Source: Diorhabda sublineata
Lineage: Eukaryota > Arthropoda > Insecta > Coleoptera > Chrysomelidae
NCBI RefSeq assembly: GCF_026230105.1
Contig: NC_079475.1
Coordinates: 11,486,125-11,550,124 of the forward strand
Direction: 5' to 3'
DNA: 64,000 nt
The notes under the pieces were generated by a model. It did not search any database, had not been told where the DNA came from, and worked only from the letters and a program-made list of their open reading frames with translations. Shown here one piece after another: positions 24,245 to 35,456 of this stretch. The position numbers were made by a program, and so were the translations under genes. Position 1 is the first letter of the stretch; each line of letters opens with the position of its first letter.

Positions 24245-27044
24245 ATGGATTTGTTGTTCCTGATTACATATGGTAAGTGAACATTTATAGATTTACTGGA
24301 TCAATTTTTTTCATTGTTTTGAATTTGCATTTTCGGTAGTCCCAACTCAATTATTGCATATTGAAATATTGAATACTAATCCTTCAAATAAGTTGATGAC
24401 TTTTTTTGTTAGTAATAAGAATCAACAAATTTTAGGATTTATTGAAAAAGTTTTGACTGTGCTGTGAGATTATTAATATGTATATAATTAGTGGCTTTTT
24501 ATATTCGAGGTGTCTCAAAAGAGAGTTCACATTCAAAAACAAAACATTTTTAAGAGAAGTGAAGAATTTATTGTGAAAATGATTGTTACATATCAACAAA
24601 ATGCATTGCTTCGAAATTTCTTTCTTAAAAATGTGAGAAGTCTGTTTGTTAGAGTAAACTTTAGATTTAACATAACCTCACAGGAAAAAGTTCATAGGAA
24701 TTAAATCGCGACTGCGTGAAGGTCACCTTATGTTACCTCTCTTGAACATCAAGTTGCCAAAAAAAATTTCACGAATTCTTGGATTCGAGATCTATGGGAC
24801 GTGAATGAAGTTGCTCCGTCCTGCTGGAACCGTGTTCTTTCGTTAGAACTATTAAAGTTTTGCTGTTCAGACACGAAGAAGTCGTTCAAAGAAGTTATAT
24901 GTAATTCCTGGCAACCCATACAGTCACTTTAGACGAATTCGGGAGTTTCTGATGTTTGTGTTTTGGATTGGTTGTAGTCCAGTAGCGGCAATTCTGCTTG
25001 CAGACGTATCCATTAAGAAAACAAGATGTCGGTAAGCTTGGAAAGCGTTCAATCATCCAGTGTACGAAGACTCTGAGCTTCAATTCTCACACCAAATGAT
25101 TATTCAATCAATCCTCTTAGAAGTACTGTCTTTGATTAGCAAATTATCTCAAATTTGACTTTCATCACTAAGTCAATTTTTGTGAGGATTTTTCTGAAAT
25201 GACTTTATTCTGTTGTGTTTTTACCTTCTCCATATTTTACTTTTACTCACAAGTAGTCAGAGATCGCATGGTGTTAAATCGTGTAACTAAGGCGGATGAT
25301 GGAGAGACTTTTAGCAAGTCTGAAACTACTTGGGGCATGTGTCGGTGTTTATTATTGTGTTGATGGGGTGAAATTTGAATGAAACATGAAATGGGATACG
25401 AAACTATATCACGAATATTAATCAAACTATTTTATCAAAAAATGCTTACACAAAATCAAATTTTTCACCGTTAAATATACCAATAAGGAATTATGCTTTC
25501 ATTTTTTCAGGTTTGGTGCATAATATAATGATGCACGACCATATGGTAAACTTTACGAAAGAACAACTAATTGTAAGTTTTAATATAATCAATAATATCG
25601 AATTTTGGTATCAAGGAATAGTATTTGGAATTGAATTGGATCAAATATGCATGGAAACAACTTACTATAATACTCGTAATTTGTTTTCTAATCAAATTTT
25701 ATCTTTTAGTATTAATCAAATTATTGACTCAAATTCTGTATAATTTATGGTATACCTAATTATGAAATATTTATTTAATTCAATTTGATGATACAATTGA
25801 TAAAATAATATAAATAATAAACAATTCTGCGTTGAAATCAAGCTCTTGTAATCTGTATCTATTTTATGTGAAAAAAATTGATCTAAAAACAAAAAATATT
25901 CTATATAGATATATACGAGGGTATTGTTTTCAACCTGCGATAGGGTATCAATAAAAAACAAGTTGAATTGAATTTTATTACTGTAAAAAACGTATTATTA
26001 AGGTCTCCGTAATGTAGTGGGTAGAGTAGGAGGCTCGAATGGGGATGTCACACATTGTAATAATTATTTCTAAGTGGCATTTATACATGCCGAAGAAAAG
26101 GATTTAATAACACAAATTCTTCTATTGTGTTCTTAATTTCTCCTAATCTCTAGTATTGTATCGAAACTACTTTACATACTTGTTACATAAATAAGTATTT
26201 TAGGATGGACGCGACTATATGGAAAATTGTACATTGAAATCAGATGCAGCATGGAAACTTAACCGTATATTGATATTTCCTTTAATGCCAGCTGATGCTT
26301 TATTAAATCTTAGATGTTCAGCAAGACCTATATATGATGAATGTGTGAATTCTCTCAACAATAGAATGCGAGTAAATTTGAATGCTACTCAAATAAACGC
26401 ACTGAACTATTGGAGAAAAATCGATAGCGACATTTTAGATCATTCGTGTGATAAGATAGAAATGTTCAAGAGTGAGTATCTATTTTTCAATTTCTTCTAT
26501 TCGGCAAGGATTTTTATAATGTTTGTTGTGTTTGTTAGCAATTTACTAAAGATGTTTGTAATATTGTTTACGGGGAGAATATGTGGACAGAGGATTCATT
26601 GGGAATTATTTGCAAAGCACGGAACGCGAGTCATCGCTCTCTCAGCCATCCATAACATACCTACATGCTCTTGATGTTTGTTTAAATTTTGTAACCAAGT
26701 ATTTCCATTAAATTTAAGACTATTCAACCAATTTCTGTCAGTGTTTCTGCATGGAATTAAGCATCAACCTAAATCTTTTTTCACCTGCTTACTTTCTAAT
26801 CGCATTTATCATCATCTATATCAAAATGACTAACATCCAAGGCCTAAAAAATAACCGTGGTATAATTCAGACAAAATTCCAAATGAATTTTTAATGACGT
26901 ATCACAATATTTTCCAGATATGACACAAGAAGGCACGGCATGTAGCAGATCATCCAATAAAGCTTTAAAAGACTGTTCTGTACATCTCACAAGCTTAGAT
27001 AACGTAGGATTCTATGATATTCCCGAATTTCAACAACGGTGCAG
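24245..27044 (+). CDS. secreted 27-kDa hemolymph glycoprotein-like (DUF1397) gene, 3' exons not found
   Basis: Four exons can be joined: 24245-24272, 25511-25572, 26204-26471 and 26918-27044, with GT-AG borders (gtaagt, gtaagt, gtgagt, gtaagt) and intron phases 1-0-1-2, identical to the first four exons of the minus-strand gene at 35457-42599. Exon 1 gives the hydrophobic start MDLLFLITYG, a likely signal peptide. Exons 3 and 4 carry the family cysteines (C-x8-C in LRCSARPIYDEC, C-x10-C in ACSRSSNKALKDC) and N-glycosylation sites NFT, NCT, NAT, NMT. The family is secreted into hemolymph; its biochemical role is unknown to me. After exon 4 the only in-phase candidate, at 27119, runs into a stop after 13 codons and lacks the expected C-x8-C block, so the gene is either truncated or continues beyond later insertions. 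Intron 1 holds a dead transposase. Confidence 0.75.
24506..25289 (-). pseudogene. mariner-like transposase copy in intron 1 of the DUF1397 gene
   Basis: On the minus strand: NGYVCKQNCRYW with NPKHKHQKLPNSSKVTVWVA (the 'NGYVNKQNCR.W...NPH' and 'KVTVWCA' blocks), then 'RFQQDGATSFTSH', the FQQDGAT box with the second catalytic aspartate, then 'RSRDLIPMNFF' replacing 'PRSCDLTPLDFFLW'. The N-terminal DNA-binding part is missing or unrecognisable. The left edge starts CGAGGTGTCTCAAAAGAGAG, a terminal-repeat sequence also present near 37950-37975. Several stops break it. Confidence 0.82.
25032..25289 (+). repeat. direct repeat, copy 2
   Basis: Second copy of 22912-23167, here contiguous with the transposase relic on the minus strand. 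The two copies diverge at the same point on their right side (after 'taaggc' / 'caaggc'). Confidence 0.75.
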
Positions 27045-27239
27045 GTAAGTTCAGAAAATAGGTATTTGAGAATCTGTTTTTCACTCTTCATTGCTTTTAA
27101 TCTTTACGTTAAACTCCAGAAATTATACCAATCACAAACATGTTTCACTATATAATGTGTAACAGTACAAGTAAGTTTTGAGGTATCATTCAGTCTGACA
27201 TTTTGTGAAGTTTTAGTCGCAATGCAGGTATAAAATCAA

Positions 27240-27565
27240 AATTCGTCTAAAATGTAAAGTTTTTCTTATTTATTTATACGATTTATATTCGTGTGGTGAA
27301 TCAATAAATACTGTCTTTTACGTTCTTAATTTATTTAAACACTATACACTACACTAATTCATAATAATTCACTTATCACTATCACTCCAGCTATATATCC
27401 CAAAATAATTTCTCAAAAGTTCGAGAAAATAAGGAAACAAAACAAATAAATATTTACTAGAAATTATTCAAAAGAAACAATGTAAATAAACCGCTTTCTA
27501 TAATGAAATCTTATGTAAAACAAACATACGGATTCCGCGGTTTATAAAAAGTATGTTAACGGTGC
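27240..27565 (+). repeat. dispersed non-coding repeat, copy 1
   Basis: The part from about 27395 is clearly homologous to 55500-55670 (shared words ACAATGTAAATAAACCGC, AACAAATAAATA, TATAATGAAA) and more weakly to 51150-51290. It has no coding frame. In the 55-kb copy it follows a Penelope-like 3' region, so it may be a MITE or a retroelement end. Confidence 0.6.
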
Positions 27566-27952
27566 CGTGCGCCTTCGCCGAATTTTATAAGTCCACTAGA
27601 TCAAGGCAGGACCGGTTCCAGTGCGGACACGCGTTCGTAACAATATACATTCGAAAACTAAGCCAAACATTGATCATTGGAGATTGTGTTTATCGATTCG
27701 CTAGAAAAATTGGGTTCAAATATAAAATATTGAAAATACTCGTTAAAGGATGATTTTGAAGTTAGGGAAAACAAATTTTAAATCTAAACAACTTGGAAAA
27801 ATGGGTTTTTAAAAATTTCCAAATATTCAATATTTAAAACTAAAATTATGTTAGATATTATTCTAGCCCGGGCAGGGCTGGACTCTAAAAAATGAAAATT
27901 GAAATCGAGAATTTCACGTCAAGTCGTCGCGTTTATTCGGGGGCTTATTATA

Positions 27953-28438
27953 CGAGGGTTGCTACTTAAGTTTTGAAATATACAAATATTCATATTTGGA
28001 TATGGTTTCATTGTTATTCAAAATATTCTTCATTAAAATCAATATACTTTTGGATGCATTTGACCCAATTGTCGAAGCATTTATTTCATTTCGATTGAGG
28101 TACCTCCAAAATATGTGATTTGAAAGCATTAATCACTTCCTCAGTTGTAGAAAAAAGGATTTTGGGCGAAAAGTCGAAGCGAGTTTATCGGCACACTGCT
28201 GTTGGTTTAATCCACGTCGAAAGTCATAGAAAATCATCGCACGAAAATTATTTGACCGACTATTTGAACGAAGGATAAATTTTTCAAGTATCTGTAAACA
28301 ACTCAAATAACAATCGTATGACAACACGTGTTCTGAGTACGTTTACCATTAAAAATGTCAAACTTTTTAACAGCAATGTCAGATTTGACGTATCCATATC
28401 AGTGTTGCCATATTTTAAAACTTAAAGAGCAATCTTCG
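27953..28438 (-). mobile_element. internally deleted mariner with both terminal repeats and TA duplication
   Basis: Terminal inverted repeats of about 27 bp: one end reads CGAGGGTTGCTACTTAAGTT, the other (reverse-complemented) CGAAGATTGCTCTTTAAGTT; both are flanked by TA (27951-27952 and 28439-28440), the mariner target. The minus strand encodes the transposase N-terminus (SNNFRAMIFYDFRRGLNQQQ, CADKLASTF) fused by a deletion to the C-terminus (HILEVPQSK, KCFDNWVKCIQKYIDFNEEY). About 800 bp of the catalytic core is missing, so it is a non-autonomous derivative. Confidence 0.88.
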
Positions 28439-28439
28439 T

Positions 28440-29335
28440 AGATATATCGCTCAAAAGCACTTGAATAATTGATATATAATTCAATAGGAATAGAGAAATA
28501 ATAATTACTAACAAGAAATTAATCGCACTTATTAGAATTGTAATAATTTAATATTTATAAAATGATTCTACATACAATGTTGTCAATTTTTTCAATGAAT
28601 TCGTATAAAGCAACATTGATAATGATTTATTAATAAATAATATTGAAATTTGATGATTTTGCTGTTTTTTTACGTTTTCCAGTGATTTCGAGAAGTTTGA
28701 AACCTGTATGAAGATATCGTTTGCTAAAATTTGTCCACCAAATGTTAACGAGTACATTGGGGGTATAATACGCGCAATTTTATCCAATATTTGTCCCAAA
28801 AACGTTGTCTGAAAAGTGCCGATTCATTATTGGATTTGCAGTCGACTTATTATATTATTAATTGTGAACTGACAGCTTAAAAAATAAAGCTTTTGATTTT
28901 TCAACTGAGAATTTTATTTATAAACATTAAACCTATTAGTTTTTCCACCTTTCATTCGTATTTTACTTATTTATTTATAGGTTGTCTCAACTTAGAGTGA
29001 TCAAAGACATTGATATGATTCTTTTTTCGATATGAAGAATCTGTTATAACAAGACGGAAAAAGTCACTTATTAAACATTAACTGATTTATCAAGTTATAT
29101 CAATAGAAATACTTATAATATATTAATTTGGAGTCTCTTTCTAATGATACAGAAAAGTATTTAAACTGTTTAATCAAAAAGTATCTGGTTGACCGGCATT
29201 TTGAGTTTTTTAGAATAATATTCTTCGATCGTGCCGATTTAATAATAAAAAATATGAACTGGTTATTTAAATAAAAATTCTCGAGTGGAATTAATTCAGT
29301 ATATTTGTCATCACAGTTTTAATTTTGAAATCATA
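28440..29335. other. no recognisable gene
   Basis: A minus-strand frame at 28799-28548 is preceded by an acceptor-like CTTTTCAG, but its protein is not recognised and no partner exon was found. Confidence 0.3.
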
Positions 29336-29337
29336 TC

Positions 29338-29625
29338 TTAATTTAATACTTCTTTCCATATTATATTGCGAGTATGTCGATGATTTTCTTTTGGAAGATA
29401 AACTTTTAACGTAGTTGGTCGATCAAATCTAGAAAATGCTACATAAAACTTGTCATGCATGAATACCGGACTTGAAGTCAACCCCAACAGATTTGAAAGT
29501 GTATCCTTGAGATTCGTTGATTGTCGTGGCAATTGCAGGTCTAATGGAAAATTAATTACTGTATAGTATACATCATTGGTATATATATAGATTTTTACCG
29601 GATTGTTCATCATTAAAAATTTTTA
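29338..29625 (-). pseudogene. PIF1/Helitron-type helicase C-terminal fragment
   Basis: On the minus strand one frame reads RPAIATTINESQGYTFKSVG VD, the helicase motif normally '(F)AMTINKSQGQTF..VGID', then a one-base frameshift leads into SPVFMHDKFYVAFSRFDRPT and KVYLPKENHRHTRNIIWKEV with a stop. This is the end of PIF1-like helicases as found in Helitron proteins ('PVF.HGQLYVA.SRV...LK...'). Only about 85 codons remain. A host PIF1 pseudogene is possible but a Helitron is more usual in this setting. Confidence 0.82.
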
Positions 29626-30154
29626 ACCATTTTTTTAACATCTTTGTTTATTAAGTCATTCATTAGTTCTACAAGAATTGTTAGATTTTGTTTTAATACC
29701 TCCTGTAAGTATTTTAAATAAATAATTATAATTTATAATAATTTTCTTCAGAATGTTTCTTTGTGGCGAAAAAGTCTGATATGACCCCCCGTGTCTGAGT
29801 TATAGGAATTTAAAGTTGCAAAATCGGAACTTATATAAGTAAATCTTCTAGGTTTATATTCGAACATTATGACTTTTTAATAGATATTTAGAAAAACCAA
29901 AATACCGGAAAGCCAAATATTGGTAGAGATTTGGGGCTTACCATTACAAATAAAGTTTCAAAAATCCCCATCGATCCTCTGTGTGCTACAAAAGTTATTC
30001 GGGGTCAAAGGTCATAATTTGGGTTTTTTCGAATTTTTCTCGAAAACGGTGAGTTTTATCCAAAAAATCTTCTAAGCAAAGTTGTAGACCTTAAAATGAT
30101 TTTTTTTCTTACTATTCCTGAGATATCTCGACTCTTCTATATATATTATACCAT

Positions 30155-30570
30155 TCTGAAAACATTTGGTTGGGAATTAATAGATCTGGATCCTATTAAA
30201 AATGTACCTGTACCTGCTCTAGAAAAATTCCTCAATATAATTTTTGCAAAAAATGAAGTCGTAGTGCCAAATGTGTCTGTAAAAATGCTGGGTTGCAGTA
30301 TTATCCAGCGGGTATCAATTGCCAAGTCTTGCTCAAATGTCCAGTTGAGTACAATAGAGGGAGAGATTTCTGTGATTTTAATAAAGAGACCAATGACTCA
30401 GCCGCATTTAAACAATTTATGAACATCCAGCAAGAGGAAGTAGAAGAAGAAGAAATCGAAGAAGACATAATTGTTGCAGTAGACTTTCAACAGTGTGAAT
30501 CTGATTAAAATGTTAGTGGATTAGACCTACAGGGAAAACCACGGTAAAAGAAACGACTCACAGATGGTGT
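30155..30570 (+). other. coding-like insert present only in the left arm
   Basis: Two overlapping frames: one of about 90 codons (FGWELIDLDPIKNVPVPALE and onward) up to about 30420, the other (30293-30508) ending in an acidic tail EEVEEEEIEEDIIVAVDF. A single frameshift near 30300 would join them. I do not recognise the protein. The right arm lacks the segment, so it is either an insertion or a piece lost from the right. Confidence 0.45.
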
Positions 30571-30640
30571 GGAAATGTGTACCGGGTGTTCCAATAAGAA
30601 TGGCTCTCGGCTATATCTCGGGAACCGTTTATATATTATT

Positions 30641-30688
30641 TCACTTTTATTATAATTTGTACTATAGTACAAATTATAATAAAAGTGA
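30641..30688. repeat. perfect 48-bp palindrome
   Basis: 24-bp arms with no spacer, centred on GTACTATAGTAC; the arm begins TCACTTTTATTATAATTTG. The flanking bases (T at 30640, C at 30689) do not pair, so the palindrome is exactly 48 bp. Its right arm reads straight into sequence that the opposite element arm carries (GACCTCCA near 32102). Confidence 0.95.
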
Positions 30689-31339
30689 CCTCCAGAAAAA
30701 CCTGGAAATTATTTACAGAGTTGTAGGTCCACCGCCAGGGGTCGTAGTTAAATACCAAAAATTAGAAAATGAATATATTACAAATTTTGCCCAATTAAGA
30801 TGCATTTAAACTATGATTATCGTATTCTTCAAGAAATTCAGCGTATATTTAATTTTACAAGTTTTAGTCTATGAAAAAACTCCTGTAAGTCCAGTTCTAC
30901 TCAGCCTATCTATGCAAACTTAGTCTTTTTGAAGAGAGCTCCTTTCTACCAATGTAAGAATTATAATTTCGAAACAACCTAATTAGTAACGTTTACTCTA
31001 TTTATTTATTTTTTAAATCTAACTATCCTTGAAAAATGTTGAATGGAAACATGCAGTTTTAATCAAGGAATATAAAAGATCAAATTAGCAACAGAATAGC
31101 GAAAACCATATGTCGATATCTTTTTCGTATTACGAGATATCTTAAGAAATGTGTAAATTTTAAGCATTTACCTCTAAACATAAATTACTCTGGTTTGACT
31201 GAACGGATTTTAACATTTTTTGACTACTCAAAATTGTCTTTCCTTGTTCTATTAATAGTAGTTCCAATTATTATGTCAATATTACTTATGCTGTCACCGC
31301 GAAACTGCGTTATGGAAGTTAAAATGGAAATATAGCTTA

Positions 31340-31660
31340 AGGTACCTAGTGACGACCTAAATGTTCAAATCGTCGCCCATCATTTTCGATACAAGCGTTT
31401 ATTCTTTGAAGAATAGATTGAACAGAAGTCTCAATTTCTGTTCTCGAAATACTCTGAACGGCGTTTCATATTTTCTCGATCATGTTATCTCTAGTACAGT
31501 ACATACTAATTGCACAAACAAGGTCTTTAATCCGGCCCCAAAGATAAAAACCTAAGACGGTTAAGTCTGGTGACCTGGTTGGCCAAAAAAAATAGGCCTC
31601 CAAGTTCTATCCACTCATCAGGGTGAGCATTATCTAAAAATTCTCTAATTTGTCTGGAGA
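31340..31660 (-). pseudogene. Tc1/mariner-like transposase C-terminus
   Basis: On the minus strand: WPTRSPDLTVLGFYLWGRIK, then RDNMIEKI, then ISRTEIETSVQSILQRINAC and IENDGRRFEHL. This is the standard C-terminus of insect transposases with 'WP.RSPDLTPLDFFLWGY.K' where the D of SPDL is catalytic, ending 'C.E..G..FEHL'. One aspartate-to-glycine change (VLGF for PLDF) and a stop are visible. It fills the spacer of the long inverted repeat. Confidence 0.88.
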
Positions 31661-32656
31661 AATATTTCCATTATTATAACTCCCATCTCGTAATACGAAA
31701 AAGATATCGACATGCGGTTTTCGCTATTCTGTTGCTAATTTGGTCTACTTTTATATTCCTTAATTAAAACTGTATGTTTCCATTTAACATTTTTCAAGGA
31801 TAGCCAGATTCAAACAAATAAATAAATAGCGCCCTCTAGCGTATACATTGGTAGAAAGAAGCTCTCTTCAAAAAGACTAAGTTTGCATAGATAGGTTAAG
31901 TAGAACTGGACTTTTTTTCATAATAAAGTTCCCGCCTCCCCCCACCTCTTATTTGAAGAGATAGACTGAGACTTGTCAAATCAAATATTCGATGAATTTC
32001 CTGAAGAATATGATGATCATAGTTTAAATGCATCTTAATTCGGCAAAAATTGTAAATTATTCATTTTATATTTTTTGTTATTTAATGACGCTCTCTGGCA
32101 GTGGACCTCCAACTCTGTAAATAATTTCCAGGCTTTTCTCGAGTTCACTTTTGTCATGAATTTTTTTTTCCCGAATCTGTTCTACAAACGTTTCCCGAGA
32201 TATGGCCGAGAGCCATTCTTATTGGGACATCCGGTACATATCATGTATAATATGACTCTTAGTATCGCTATATCTAAAAATTATTGGAATCATTTGTATA
32301 GAGAATTTCAAGATCTACAACTTTAGTAAAATGTTTTCTTTGTTAAAAGTTATCGTTTTCGAGAAAAATTTCAAAATCCTTAAATTTTGACCTTTTACCC
32401 CGAAAGGTGGGGATGTTTGAAACTTTATATGTAATGGTAAACTGCAGTTCTCCACCAATATTATGCTTTACGGGAATTATTATTATTTTAAAGTCTATTA
32501 AAGTCTATATTGATCGGACTAATACGTGATCATCCATTAAAAATTCATAATATTCGATTTAGAAAATATACTTAAATATTAGTTCATATTTCTCAACTTT
32601 AAAGGCCTATTACTCAGAAACGAGGGGTCATATGAAGAATTTTTTGTATAAGTCCC

Positions 32657-32658
<2 letters not shown>

Positions 32659-32713
<55 letters not shown>
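32659..32713. repeat. (TA)n microsatellite
   Basis: About 27 uninterrupted AT dinucleotides. Confidence 0.97.
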
Positions 32714-32715
<2 letters not shown>

Positions 32716-32719
32716 AGAA

Positions 32720-34085
32720 TTGCTTATTTAAAGATATAATATAGGCTGCATTAGGGTGACAAGTGAAAAGTGGAAAAATAATTGGAATGATCAACGTCAA
32801 TATCAACGAAGTGATTGTCAATTTTCCATTTTTAGGAATTTTTATTTAAAATTTGATCCAAAAAAGAGACTATATCGGTTCAGAACGAGCAGAACAGAGC
32901 TTCCATTCACCCTGTCTCTTTTGGTCGAGACTCAATAATGGTAGAGGGCACTAATAGATCTACTGGTGATTGACGATGCTTTGTATACACGTGGATGAAT
33001 TGAAAAATTTCTCCTAGTGGATAGCAGCGCCTTCTATCGATGGAGAGTTGAACAATAACAACTCGTTGTGTTTACGTTTTTTTCAACATTGATATACATA
33101 AAATAATTTAGCTATGTTTTCTTTTACACAATACAATAGAGCCTATTTGAGACATGTTTAAATCAGAATTACTGCAGTAGAAAATCGAGCGCAACTGACA
33201 GCTACTCTAATTGGCATTAACCTGCAACAAATTATTATCGATAATGTTATTCTGATAATGGGAAGATTGTTGATTGATAGTCAAAAGTGTTGCTATCATG
33301 TCTTTGAAATATATGCTCCCGAGACAATCTAAGTGAAGAGGGATGGGAAACAAAAATTTAATTTATTTAAACTTTAAAATCATTTAATGTTAAACACCGG
33401 TCTCCAATAATTAAATACAAAATGAGGTTTGTTTTGTGTGGAACCCGGACATTTGAAAATGACGTCAACACTAATGCCTCGGTCAGAGTAGTACCGACAG
33501 AACTTAATTTCGGCCGTGTAAGTGTTCATTTATGAACAAACATTGATAAGGATACTGTATTTCTGGTGATGTATTCTCGTGGTCGTTCTTCAATATACAT
33601 TTGACCTTCTGGAAATTCTGTAAATGCCAAAATATATAAAAAATAGTGTGCTAGATCTAGACTAATGCAGTTCGTAAAGAAAAATCTAGGTAATTTGATG
33701 TTTTGAACAGATATGGAAACGGTTCATCATGCAAAGGACGTTGTGGAAGCTTTTGCAGAGTTTCGTGAAAATTAAACTCAACTCTGGCAAACACCAGATT
33801 TAGTATTTCATAATTTAATTCAACATTTAAAATCAAACATTACGAAAGCAAGCAGACAGAGATCTGTCTCAAAAGAACAAAAAAAAAAACAGAAGCTATA
33901 ACGTTAATGACATTTATTATCACAAAAAGATGTTTGGTAACTATCATACACTTTTTCCACAATCACGGGATGAATCAGATCCAAGTTTTTTGAGGACATT
34001 GAATAGGCAAAGAAACGTTTCATTAGATTTTGAAAAGAATTTAGGACACCAAAAATATTCTACTTGATCCAGAGAATTTAAAAGA
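32720..34085. other. no recognisable gene
   Basis: Nothing recognised. A short plus-strand frame starting METVHHAKDVVEAFAEFREN at 33714 stops after 20 codons and has no known relative. Confidence 0.3.
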
Positions 34086-34089
34086 AAAA

Positions 34090-34262
34090 ACTAGCACTGG
34101 ATTTATCAAATTGCAGCGAATAAGATGGGTAGGACCCTTAGGAAACTCGCCCAGAGGAAGACCAAAAAGTTAATGGGAAACTCAAGTCCGTGGATGGCGG
34201 GGTAAAGCCCAGGAAAGAAAAAAAATAGCCAAAACATGCAAGGATCTTTGATTTGGAAAAAT
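34090..34262 (+). pseudogene. LINE C-terminal scrap
   Basis: The frame LQRIRWVGPLGNSPRGRPKS, stop, WETQVRGWRGKAQERKKIAK resembles the end of insect LINE polyproteins ('LRW.GHV.RM....GRPR..W.DQV..DL......A'). Short and broken. Confidence 0.55.
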
Positions 34263-34420
34263 GAATAGAACGTTGATTGACTCACCACATGAAACTAGTC
34301 AAAGAGCTCATGATTGAGCGGTTACTATTTCTATTGGAAAATGCAATAGATAATATATGTCTCCAGTGGAAACGCTTCTTGTTACTTCAATCTAAACTAA
34401 TTTAATTTGACATTACACTA

Positions 34421-34660
34421 TGTTTAACACGCTGAGCCCTAACGAAAATCGAAAAACTTTTCCCTGAGCCCAAATATTTTTTTTGGATGTTCACACTCCA
34501 TGGAAAAATAGAAAAAAAAATATTTGAAATAAAAAGTGCGAAAAAATGTTTTTTGTGTGGAGTTGATGTTCCCGCTCTGGACTCGAAGTAAATTTTACCA
34601 CTAAAACTTTTCCCAGGGCCCCGAAAATGAGGTGTTGATGCTTTCTGCAAAGCATGCTTA
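34421..34660. mobile_element. possible piggyBac-type terminus
   Basis: Begins TTAACACGCTGAGCCC; a TTAA target followed by CACG resembles the piggyBac end at 57240-57258 read outward. No matching opposite end was found, so the element boundaries are open. Confidence 0.35.
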
Positions 34661-35456
34661 TAACAAAGACCTTCTATACATCTATCGGAACAAATGGCAA
34701 GTTATAACACTTCTTTCAAAAAGACGTCGAAGTGGTATAGGAAAAGAAGAAACAAACTATGGATGCTGGTGATCAAGAGATACCAAAACCAAAAAACCTA
34801 TTTCCTAATGAAAAAAAAGCTCTAAATCAAAAAGTGAGAAGAGTTGGTCTAGGGTACAGTGAAAAAAATTATTGTAAAATTCAAGATGAAAAAAGTTATT
34901 ACTTATTGCAGTGTTTGTTTTGGAAAACCACAATTTTTTAATGTTATATTTATATATTGATATGTTTGTCGTCATGTTTTTTATACCATTAAATGTATAA
35001 TTAACAAAAATAGATACAGGTAATGTGAAGCCTAGAGCAAATTAAAAAATATAATCAAATATTTAAATTATGTCGAAGACAACAAAACAAAATATGAAAA
35101 CTAAAACAAACCAAATGAGTCAAGTGTAGGGTAATGTTCCAAGAATCCAAGATGGTCCAACCTAACTGTAAAATTTATTTAAATACTGTTACTTGGGCCG
35201 TGAAGAAGTTTTGGAATAAAATATGTCGTTGGGTCCACTCTAGGTTATGGGGAAAGTTCAGTTGCGGGCCTATGAATTGCACCAGGGCCCAACGTCTTAA
35301 TATTAAATGCAAGCAAATTTCATCTCAATGGAACACTTTACAATGAATATATCAATGTTTGTTAAAAAATGAAACGAACAAAATAATCGGCTGATATGAA
35401 GTTTGGTGCCGAAAACTCTGATCGAGGCCTAATGCGACGCATAACATCAACGGGTT

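Larger units (their letters stand above)
29918..32462. mobile_element. long-inverted-repeat Tc1/mariner-like element
   Basis: The left arm (29918-31139) and the right arm (31687-32462, opposite direction) match almost throughout. Shared landmarks include AATATTGGT at the outer ends, TTTTTCTCGAAAACG, CCAATAAGAATGGCTCTCGG, CTATGCAAACTTAGTC and the inner edge ATATCTTTTTCGTATTACGA. The arms differ by an extra 415-bp segment in the left arm (about 30155-30570) and smaller indels. The centre (31140-31686) holds a minus-strand transposase C-terminus. Arms of this length are far longer than normal mariner ends. Confidence 0.8.

Noticed and set aside
25997..26050. tRNA-like or tRNA-derived SINE sequence with GTAGTGGGTAGAG and GGCTCGAAT, resembling internal promoter boxes
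   Set aside because: The two boxes are only about 24 bases apart and no cloverleaf can be drawn; probably coincidence.
27119..27157. Candidate fifth exon of the plus-strand DUF1397 gene after CTCCAG
   Set aside because: In phase it gives only 13 residues before a stop and lacks the conserved cysteine pair, so I did not include it.
28548..28815. Minus-strand exon-like frame after an acceptor CTTTTCAG, with a GTAAAA donor
   Set aside because: No partner exons in phase and no recognisable protein; left unannotated.
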